A stretch of DNA of 64,000 nucleotides from a virus, in IMG/VR virus record IMGVR_UViG_3300025122_000009, positions 23,795 to 87,794 of that record; one strand, given 5' to 3'. Positions within the stretch are counted from its first letter, which is position 1. Every line of letters begins with the position of its first letter. The notes beneath the pieces were generated by a model. That model was not told the DNA's origin. It did no database searches and saw only the letters and a list, made by a program, of their open reading frames with translations. Positions 58,839 through 64,000 of this stretch are shown in pieces. A program made the position numbers and the translations under genes.

Positions 58839-59192
58839 ATGCCTACACACGATACTGATTTAGCAGTTGTGATCGCTGAACTGAATAATAAAATCGGCAC
58901 TTTGATTGAAAAACAAGAAGAAGTGGCTGAAAATATTTCTAAAATTAAAGAAGCCATTTATGACCCCCAGCAAGGTTTGTTCTCCAGAATACGAGAGGTG
59001 GAGATGTGGAGAACAAACTTTACTGAAAATATCCAGGAAAAAATCTCTTATCATACCATTAAAGACGGGGAACTGCGGATGACACAAATAGAAGAAATGA
59101 TCAAGGCTATTAAAAAAATTCAATGGCTTGTCATCGGCACCGCAGTCACCACAATCACCACTTTAATAATAAAACATTTTGTGTTAACATAA
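58839..59192 (+). CDS. Coiled-coil protein with C-terminal membrane helix, possible holin/XhlA-like
   Basis: A 117-residue protein: helical charged residues 1-85, then one hydrophobic helix at the end (about 94-113). The N-terminal HDTDLAVVIAELNNKIGTLI helix, a central YDPQQGLFSRIREVEMWR element, and the tail-anchored topology resemble XhlA-type proteins seen in phage lysis cassettes. It lies 3 kb from the endolysin. A role in lysis or membrane attachment is inferred. Confidence 0.6.
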   Translation: MPTHDTDLAVVIAELNNKIGTLIEKQEEVAENISKIKEAIYDPQQGLFSRIREVEMWRTNFTENIQEKISYHTIKDGELRMTQIEEMIKAIKKIQWLVIGTAVTTITTLIIKHFVLT

Positions 59193-59201
59193 AAATATCT
59201 C

Positions 59202-59230
59202 TTGACAAATCTATATAAAACAGATAATAT
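59202..59230 (+). promoter_or_regulatory. Sigma-70-like promoter before 59237
   Basis: TTGACA (59202-59207), 17-base spacer, TAATAT (59225-59230). The start codon ATG 59237 lies only 6 bases past the -10 box, so transcripts from this promoter would be leaderless or would start translation at a later gene. Confidence 0.65.
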
Positions 59231-59236
59231 AAGAAT

Positions 59237-59527
59237 ATGAGAGTAAAGATTAGTTATACAGTTGACCTAGAAGAAGTGCCCGAGAAGGTCCACACCCTTG
59301 TTGATCAGGCGGTGGAGGCTGCCATTTCGCGCTTAGAAGAAACCAATCACACATTTAAGGCCCACCTCCTGGAGAAAGGGAACCTACAGAGTTCAATTGA
59401 TACTTTAAATTCTTTGCGGGAATTCCTTTTTAAGGCTGACCAGCAATTATCTGATTGTGCGAACCTTCTTAGTAACTTACAACAAGCCTACATTACGATT
59501 AACCAAGATGAGGCTTCGGATGAATAA
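59237..59527 (+). CDS. Small conserved-type protein, unknown
   Basis: A 96-residue acidic helical protein (KISYTVDLEEVPEKVHTLVD at the start, LREFLFKADQQLSDCANLLS in the middle). The start ATG 59237 has no ribosome binding site and sits right after the -10 box. This helical pattern occurs in small proteins of other T4-like phages, from memory only. Overlaps the next gene by 8 bases. Confidence 0.6.
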   Translation: MRVKISYTVDLEEVPEKVHTLVDQAVEAAISRLEETNHTFKAHLLEKGNLQSSIDTLNSLREFLFKADQQLSDCANLLSNLQQAYITINQDEASDE

Positions 59528-59732
59528 CGGTGATCTTGTTTGGCTCCCGGCATCGACTTCCCTCCTTCAGTTTGATGACGATGGGGCTGTTTGTCGGCAC
59601 AAGAATACGAAACGCCCTCTAAACGTGCTGGTGGTGGCTCGGCATGATTATGCATATTGGAAAATATTATATGAGGGTGAACAATGGTGTGTGCCGGATA
59701 ATTTATTATTTCCTGCGCTTAAAGAGGAGTAA
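59520..59732 (+). CDS. Small SH3-like or beta protein, unknown
   Basis: A 70-residue protein; I prefer ATG 59520, overlapping the previous stop codon, though ATG 59508 is also possible. Beta-rich (GDLVWLPASTSLLQF, then PLNVLVVARHDYAYWKIL and EGEQWCVPDNLLFP), like a small SH3-type barrel. No function recognised. Confidence 0.55.
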   Translation: MNNGDLVWLPASTSLLQFDDDGAVCRHKNTKRPLNVLVVARHDYAYWKILYEGEQWCVPDNLLFPALKEE

Positions 59733-59734
59733 AA

Positions 59735-60025
59735 ATGGTGGTAAAATTAGTAGAAATATATGAAGAGCATGCTTTTGGTCGTAAAGATTACAAGTTGCGC
59801 GAGGTATTTATTAATCCAGAGCATGTGGTGTGTTTAAGGGATGCGCCTCGATTTACTCAACTATTGAAAGAAGGCCGGCTACCAGACGGAATTGATGCCC
59901 GACAAGAATTCACACGCATTCAGTTAACGCGGGGACAGTTAGGACTCGATGTGGTGGTAGTAGGTCCCCCCCAAAGTGTGGAAGAAAAAATGGGCAAAGC
60001 AAAGAAAAAAATTCTAAAAGGATAA
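59735..60025 (+). CDS. Small conserved-type phage protein, unknown
   Basis: A 96-residue protein with GAGGAG box. Beta start (VVKLVEIYEEHA), YKLREVFINPEHVVCLRDAP, then RQEFTRIQLTRGQLGLDVVV and a Lys-rich end. The layout (REV-[FY]-I-N-P-x-H-V-V...F-T-R-I) is typical of a short family of unknown function in T4-like phages, as far as I recall. No catalytic residues can be named. Confidence 0.62.
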   Translation: MVVKLVEIYEEHAFGRKDYKLREVFINPEHVVCLRDAPRFTQLLKEGRLPDGIDARQEFTRIQLTRGQLGLDVVVVGPPQSVEEKMGKAKKKILKG

Positions 60026-60036
60026 AGGAGAATAAA

Positions 60037-60336
60037 ATGGAATATTATCATTTGTTTACAAAAAATAGGTGTCCTCATTGTAAAGAGGCCGTCAAAATGT
60101 TGCGGGAGAATAAGCTCGAACATGTAGTCTCTGCGATGGACAAGGCTCCCGGGGCTTTGGCCAGGTTGAAGGAGAGTGCAGGGCACACAACTGTCCCTAT
60201 TATTTTTAAAGTAAATGACGAGAATGAGTATAGGTTTATTGGTGGGTGTGACGATCTTAAAGGGAGTTTGACCGATGGTGAGACCGAGACGAACGAAGAA
60301 GAGAACAACCCGTCGCTCGAATTCGGCGGCGAGTAA
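60037..60336 (+). CDS. Glutaredoxin-like protein
   Basis: A 99-residue thioredoxin-fold protein with the active site RCPHCKEAV (Cys-Pro-His-Cys), the cis-Pro segment HTTVPIIFKV and the glutathione-site GGCDDLKG. The last 25 residues are an acidic extension. It probably reduces the class II ribonucleotide reductase at 33.9 kb. GGAG box upstream. Overlaps the next frame by 62 bases, which is long. Confidence 0.88.
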   Translation: MEYYHLFTKNRCPHCKEAVKMLRENKLEHVVSAMDKAPGALARLKESAGHTTVPIIFKVNDENEYRFIGGCDDLKGSLTDGETETNEEENNPSLEFGGE

Positions 60337-60763
60337 ACCGTTAACTACTAAAATACTTCCCTGTTCCTTACGGCTGATGCCCGAGTGGACTCACTTGAAA
60401 AGCGAAGGAGAGGTTCCAAAAAAATCTGGCAGATATCACGGCTCATTTTTTGCTGACGTCCCAGCGTATGGGCGCGCTCGATGGGTGGTTCTCTGTGAGA
60501 TCGACGTAGATTTTAGTGCTTGCAGCACCGAAGAGATGTCAGAGCGTGAAGTGGTGGAAGCGTGTGTGAACTATTTAAATCTTCCCCCTCCACGTAAAAA
60601 GTATGCTAAACGCGAGCCCCAGCCGCCCTATGGAATACTGGAACTATATAAATATTATGTAAAAGAAAAAGATATTATTACTAAAAAAACAAGGGTTCAA
60701 ATTCTTCTTTTGACCGATCAAAGAAAGAATAAGAATTTTTGGAGGGAAGGCGTTGTACGGTGA
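60275..60763 (+). CDS. Unknown protein with basic N-terminus
   Basis: A 162-residue protein starting at ATG 60275 inside the glutaredoxin gene. The first 25 residues are very rich in Arg, Lys, Thr and Ser; the body has LMPEWTHLKSEGEVPKKSGR, ARWVVLCEIDVDF and PPYGILELYKYYVKEKD. The long overlap makes the start uncertain; a later start near residue 35 (ATG 60377) is possible. No family recognised. Confidence 0.55.
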   Translation: MVRPRRTKKRTTRRSNSAASKPLTTKILPCSLRLMPEWTHLKSEGEVPKKSGRYHGSFFADVPAYGRARWVVLCEIDVDFSACSTEEMSEREVVEACVNYLNLPPPRKKYAKREPQPPYGILELYKYYVKEKDIITKKTRVQILLLTDQRKNKNFWREGVVR

Positions 60764-61143
60764 ATGACGAATTACCCAAAAGCATTTTTCTTTTAAGTAA
60801 AAAACAATGTCTCGAATTTATTGAGGAGGCCGGAGAGCACGCAAGGCTAACCGCATCTCTCCTCCAAAATTATGATATTATTACCCATCTAGAGGAAAGT
60901 GTAGAACCCGAACATTCCTTGTTGCTGCGTAAATTGTGCGAGTATTATATGTGTAATGCGGGCATTAGAGAATTACTAGAAAGTTTTGAAGAGTCTCGCC
61001 CTGCGCAGTATAATGAGGAGCGTGACGAATATGATTATGTTGTAAGTCGTGAGGATGGTCGCAGTTTACAATTAATAATTTCGGCCACCGACCTCTTGAA
61101 AGTGGAGTTGGAGATCTATAATATTTCTTTTACTGTTCATTAA
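60760..61143 (+). CDS. Small helical protein, unknown
   Basis: A 127-residue protein from GTG 60760, which overlaps the previous stop codon (GTGA); GGAGGGAAGG lies upstream. TTG 60739 is less likely. Acidic, with SIFLLSKKQCLEFIEEAGEH and LLLRKLCEYYMCNAGIRELL helices. No function recognised. Confidence 0.55.
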   Translation: MNDELPKSIFLLSKKQCLEFIEEAGEHARLTASLLQNYDIITHLEESVEPEHSLLLRKLCEYYMCNAGIRELLESFEESRPAQYNEERDEYDYVVSREDGRSLQLIISATDLLKVELEIYNISFTVH

Positions 61144-61173
61144 AAATAATTTAACAATTAATGGGGGGGGTCG

Positions 61174-61186
61174 CTACTATTTATAG
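61174..61186 (+). promoter_or_regulatory. Candidate late promoter element (CTACTATTTATAG)
   Basis: CTACTATTTATAG follows a run of eight G residues (61163-61170). The first ATG is only 6 bases beyond the element, but TTG 61234, with an AGAGGA box, is an alternative start that would leave a normal leader. Confidence 0.48.
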
Positions 61187-61191
61187 GACAT

Positions 61192-61632
61192 ATGATATGC
61201 GTTGTACAAATACCATCTAAAGAGGATATAAAATTGAATGACGAAAAACAGGCTAGCCTAGCGGTAGGAGAGAAAAGTGATTTAAAGCCGCGCCCTCCGG
61301 CAAAATTAGCGCCTCAAGGTATTAGAACTTTTACGGTGTTCCGAGGGCATGACGAAACAGGAGTATCCGGAGATGGTATTGTGATCGAGGGTGTGGTCCT
61401 AGCTACGGGTCAGTGTATCGCTCACTGGCTCTACCCACCACCCCGGGGAAGTATCGCTGTTTTTGACTCTATCAACGATTTTATCAAAGTGCACATTCGC
61501 CCTCATCCGACTAACCAAACAATCATCACCTACGAGGACGGAGAACAACAAACTTTTAAACCCGAGAACGATGATGAGGAAAAAGCTCTTGACAAAAAGG
61601 AAGTTCAGCCTCTTGCTATTGAGATATCATAA
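61192..61632 (+). CDS. Unknown protein with acidic C-terminus
   Basis: Up to 146 residues from ATG 61192, or 132 from TTG 61234 (better ribosome binding site, AGAGGA about 10 bases upstream). The conserved-looking part is RTFTVFRGHDETGVSGDGIV followed by GVVLATGQCIAHWLYPPPRG and SIAVFDSINDFIKVHIRPH, an alpha/beta domain. The tail is Asp/Glu/Lys-rich. Small proteins of this type (VFRG-x-D-x-x-G-x-SG-x-G-x-[VI]) occur in other phages; function unknown. Confidence 0.6.
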   Translation: MICVVQIPSKEDIKLNDEKQASLAVGEKSDLKPRPPAKLAPQGIRTFTVFRGHDETGVSGDGIVIEGVVLATGQCIAHWLYPPPRGSIAVFDSINDFIKVHIRPHPTNQTIITYEDGEQQTFKPENDDEEKALDKKEVQPLAIEIS

Positions 61633-61659
61633 ATTCTTTATTTTATTAGTGTAAAGAAC

Positions 61660-61695
61660 AAAGGCGTTAAGGTAGAAACTTTAGCGCCTTTTGTG
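61660..61695 (+). terminator. Probable rho-independent terminator
   Basis: AAAGGCGTTAA (from 61660) pairs with TTTAGCGCCTTTT (to 61692), with one G-T pair, around a 9-base loop; the stem ends in a short T-run (TTTTGTG). It would end the transcript of the 61192 gene before the last promoter element. Confidence 0.72.
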
Positions 61696-61703
61696 TATAA
61701 AAA

Positions 61704-61714
61704 CACTATTTACC
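61704..61714 (+). promoter_or_regulatory. Possible late promoter element (CACTATTTACC)
   Basis: CACTATTTACC lies 22 bases before the 61737 start and just after a terminator. It agrees with CACTATTTA of the element and departs at the end. Confidence 0.4.
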
Positions 61715-61736
61715 TTATACTTTAAAGGTCTTTCAT

Positions 61737-62678
61737 ATGATAAAAACACTATTTGAAAATTGGCGCGAATATCTTTCGGAGGTGAGTACTGAAACTTCCA
61801 AGAAAATGGGCGGCCTCCACAAGGATTTGGCCAATACGAGCAAAGACCGGGAAGCTTCCCAGAGAAAGCTTTCTCAAGCTCGACAAAAAATGGCTGATAT
61901 TGAGGGGGCCTCCAAAGAGAGAGCCGCTGCCGAACAGGCTTTGGCCGCAGCAAGCCAAAAGGTGGCGGCTATAGATAGCATGATTGATCAAGCAGCCGAC
62001 GCCCAGGAAGCTCTGGCCGCAGCGCAAGCTGATGCTGCCAAAGTTAACGATGCGATACAAAGACTAGCCGCAGATAAAGGAAAAGCGGCAGAATTAGCGC
62101 GTAAGGCCGAAGAGACGGCCATTAAAGTGGCAGCAGACGAAGAGAAAGTTGCTGATTCTAGAGGGAAAGTGGAAGCAGCCCTGGGCAAAGCCCAAGATGC
62201 CCTCGCATCCACCACCACTGACAGGGCCGCAGCAGAAAAAGAGCGAGCGGCAGCAGAAAAAGAGATGGGTCGAGCCCGGGAGGAAGCGGTGGCTAGTTAT
62301 GAAGCTGGCGCTGCCGCTGAAAATGAGAGGTCCGACGCCGAGGCAGAATTGGCCAAAGCTCAAGAAGAGGCAGCAGCTATTGCGGATGCTTATGCCAAGA
62401 CACACGACGAATTTTCCCGAGCGAGAGAAGATGCTGCACGCGAGGGAGAGGAAGAAAAATCTGCGCAAGAGGAAGAAGAAAAAGATAAGGGCGACGAAGA
62501 GGCCAAAAAAGCGGCTACTGAAAAGGAACGCATGGCATCACAAGCGGAAATGGATAAGAAAGCTGAAAAGGAACGCGATGAAGTAGAGGCTACTAGAGAA
62601 GAAGAGCCGGAAGGCGAAAAGCCCGTTGCTGAAATAAATAATATATTTACTGGCTGGAGAAGATTTATAAGAGGGTAA
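61737..62678 (+). CDS. Ala/Glu-rich coiled-coil protein with capsid-targeting-like N-terminus
   Basis: A 313-residue protein. The N-terminus LFENWREYLSE ends in L-S-E (13-15), matching the gp21 rule and resembling the T4 capsid-targeting sequence (MKTYQEFIxE). From residue 20 to 290 it is one long heptad-rich coiled coil of Ala, Glu, Lys and Asp with no Cys. The C-terminus has a second tryptophan motif (NIFTGWRRFIRG). I infer an internal head protein packaged with the DNA. Late element upstream agrees. Confidence 0.65.
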   Translation: MIKTLFENWREYLSEVSTETSKKMGGLHKDLANTSKDREASQRKLSQARQKMADIEGASKERAAAEQALAAASQKVAAIDSMIDQAADAQEALAAAQADAAKVNDAIQRLAADKGKAAELARKAEETAIKVAADEEKVADSRGKVEAALGKAQDALASTTTDRAAAEKERAAAEKEMGRAREEAVASYEAGAAAENERSDAEAELAKAQEEAAAIADAYAKTHDEFSRAREDAAREGEEEKSAQEEEEKDKGDEEAKKAATEKERMASQAEMDKKAEKERDEVEATREEEPEGEKPVAEINNIFTGWRRFIRG

Positions 62679-62682
62679 TAAA

Positions 62683-62958
62683 ATGAGGATGATATTTGGC
62701 ATCATTTATATGTTGCTTTTGGCTTTTGTGTTTGCGGTTGTTCTATCTTTTTTTGTAAGGAATGTTAAAGGCGCACCCCCGGAGTCGAAATCAAAATTTT
62801 ATGATTTTTCGGAGCAAGTAATTGATGGTCAAATTAAAAAACCTACGGCCCTATATACTGATTCTCGTCAGAAAGTAAAATTTAATAGGCTCTTGAAGCT
62901 TAAAAAATCATTTTTGCCAGCCATACTACAAACGGCAAAGGACCCGGTGTTTAAATGA
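62683..62958 (+). CDS. Small membrane-anchored protein, unknown
   Basis: A 91-residue protein with one N-terminal hydrophobic helix (MRMIFGIIYMLLLAFVFAVV, residues 1-24) and a basic soluble part. It may be an anchor or an uncleaved signal peptide. It overlaps the next start by 4 bases (ATGA). No family recognised. Confidence 0.55.
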   Translation: MRMIFGIIYMLLLAFVFAVVLSFFVRNVKGAPPESKSKFYDFSEQVIDGQIKKPTALYTDSRQKVKFNRLLKLKKSFLPAILQTAKDPVFK

Positions 62959-64000
62959 ATTATAATAATATGATGAAAAATTGGAAGAACTTTTTAAATG
63001 AGAGTTCTTCGCCCTCACTTTTGCAAGAATCATTATTAAATGAGATGTCGCCCGAACTAGCTGATCGCATTAAAGAGTTCGGAGAGCGCCCGATGGAAGA
63101 GTACACCTTTGGCAACCTCTTTGGAGATAAGCGAAGAAAAGTAATTTTCATGGAGGTGAGACCAGATGGAACAATCTTTGACATTATTGAATTTTTTGAG
63201 GAGAACGGCTGGACTGTAAACTTTGGTGAAGGTATTGTTACAAAAGTGCTGGAGACCGCACACGGTGAGAAACCTGTAACGCTTCCCATAATGAAGGCGA
63301 TGTTGAAAGTAAAATCAGCCATAGAAGCCAAAATGGTGAAGCCGAAAGCCTTTTATGATAAAAATTGGCAGTCGTGGTCACCTTATATCGTCCACAACAC
63401 CGCCCGTCTAGAGGCGGATGCTCCGAAAAAAGCAAGAAATTTACATGCCGAATACGAAAAGATTCAAGTAAATGGGGACAAAACATATGACCGACTACTC
63501 TATGGACAGTCTCTTATGTTTTGGATTGCTGAAATAAAAGATGATAAATTTGGGGGGAAGGCGGTTTTTAAAGGGCGAGACTTCAAGGGAAAAGAAATGG
63601 AAGTTACCGTGGAGAACAGCAGCCCCGTTTGGAAAGCAGATGACAAGCTCAGAGAGATATTTGGACCATCACTATACAGGGTTCATAGCGTAAATGGGAT
63701 AAATCCATACACCGGGAAGCAATCGCAGGGCTTAAGAGTGGCTGTTCAGCAGGGTGGGGAATTTCCACACCTGGCTCGGTTTCATTTACACCAGTCTCCT
63801 TATGGCGATGTCTCTGGTGCCCCCGGGGGAAATAAAATTGACACCTGGATTAAATATTTGAATACGCCGGTCCCTGGTGTCAAGAAAAGCGGACCAGCTT
63901 TAGACTACTTTCAAAGAAATCCTGGCGTCCTAGAAGCGATGGACACCAAGCCGGTTATCATTAGTCGGGATCCTATAGATGTCGCAAGACAGTCTGATTT
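62955..64000 (+). CDS. Unknown protein with capsid-targeting-like N-terminus, 3' end outside the window
   Basis: The frame from ATG 62955 is open to the last base (348 codons), so the C-terminus is missing. The N-terminus MMKNWKNFLNESSSPSLLQE followed by SLLNEMSPEL contains three gp21-type [LI]-x-E sites (LNE 14-16, LQE 23-25, LNE 28-30) after a W-K-x-F motif like that of the 61737 protein. The body is a mixed alpha/beta protein with YTFGNLFGDKRRKVIFMEVR, then WFGPS-like REIFGPSLYRVHSVNG and FPHLARFHLHQSPYG. I recognise no family. It is a candidate internal head protein by its leader. Confidence 0.75.
   Translation, partial: MNYNNMMKNWKNFLNESSSPSLLQESLLNEMSPELADRIKEFGERPMEEYTFGNLFGDKRRKVIFMEVRPDGTIFDIIEFFEENGWTVNFGEGIVTKVLETAHGEKPVTLPIMKAMLKVKSAIEAKMVKPKAFYDKNWQSWSPYIVHNTARLEADAPKKARNLHAEYEKIQVNGDKTYDRLLYGQSLMFWIAEIKDDKFGGKAVFKGRDFKGKEMEVTVENSSPVWKADDKLREIFGPSLYRVHSVNGINPYTGKQSQGLRVAVQQGGEFPHLARFHLHQSPYGDVSGAPGGNKIDTWIKYLNTPVPGVKKSGPALDYFQRNPGVLEAMDTKPVIISRDPIDVARQSD

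Noticed and set aside
61163-61170. Run of eight G residues as a regulatory element
   Set aside because: It lies just before the late-type element and might be a slippage-prone tract, but no second copy with this arrangement occurs upstream of the other elements.
1-64000. CRISPR arrays, tRNA genes, integrase or attachment sites, insertion sequences
   Set aside because: I looked for spaced direct repeats, cloverleaf-type segments with CCA-proximal stems, and recombinase motifs by eye and saw none. The only repeats are in-frame within genes. A tRNAscan run would be needed to exclude tRNA genes formally.

Overview
The window is a contiguous piece of a large tailed-phage genome of the T4 superfamily (contractile tail). 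Every gene I can support is on the + strand, packed tightly with many 1-30 base overlaps. The structural genes follow T4 order (portal gp20, protease gp21, scaffold gp22, capsid gp23, neck gp13/gp14, gp15, sheath gp18, tube gp19). A T4-type replication set (gp32, UvsX, RNase H, gp41) follows. The signal peptides, an endolysin, a lytic transglycosylase and a periplasmic c-type cytochrome imply a Gram-negative host. The host itself cannot be named from the sequence; the overall style resembles aquatic T4-like phages.

Layout. 1-24.9 kb: head, neck, tail and baseplate genes, with a ribosomal protein bS21 gene inside the head cluster and a likely frameshifted tail-assembly-chaperone pair before the tape measure. 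24.8-36.3 kb: family A DNA polymerase domain, a tubulin/FtsZ-like protein, gp32, UvsX, two secreted accessory proteins (one an extreme low-complexity polycation), RNase H, DnaB-type helicase and a class II ribonucleotide reductase. 36.4-44.9 kb: a metabolic block with a GroES-like protein, complete malate synthase and isocitrate lyase (the whole glyoxylate shunt), ThyX, a compact S-adenosylmethionine synthetase, a secreted CX5R phosphatase and a lytic transglycosylase. 44.9-52.6 kb: a C-family (DnaE-like) DNA polymerase, a beta-class DNA methyltransferase next to a possible nuclease, dUTPase, a GMP reductase/IMP dehydrogenase homologue and a small sigma-region-4-like protein. 52.6-64 kb: an acidic probable prohead-core protein, ClpP-like protease, amidase endolysin, c-type cytochrome, GroEL, glutaredoxin, small conserved phage proteins and two proteins with T4-like capsid-targeting N-termini, the last running off the window.

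Regulation. Two promoter classes can be proposed. Sigma-70-like promoters (TTGAC[AT], 16-17 bases, TATAAT-like) stand before gp32, RNase H, groEL, the methyltransferase and others. A recurring ACTATTTATA element stands just upstream of the scaffold, tail tube and several 58-62 kb genes, and looks like a late promoter.

How the genes fit together. The phage carries its own replisome parts, nucleotide supply (RNR, ThyX, dUTPase, GMPR-like, glutaredoxin), folding machinery (GroEL plus GroES-like), a translation factor (bS21) and a central-carbon bypass (AceA plus AceB). The most striking points are the intact glyoxylate shunt, the tubulin-like GTPase fold with a degenerate catalytic loop, the phage cytochrome c, and the coexistence of C-family and A-family DNA polymerases with an otherwise T4-like replication set.
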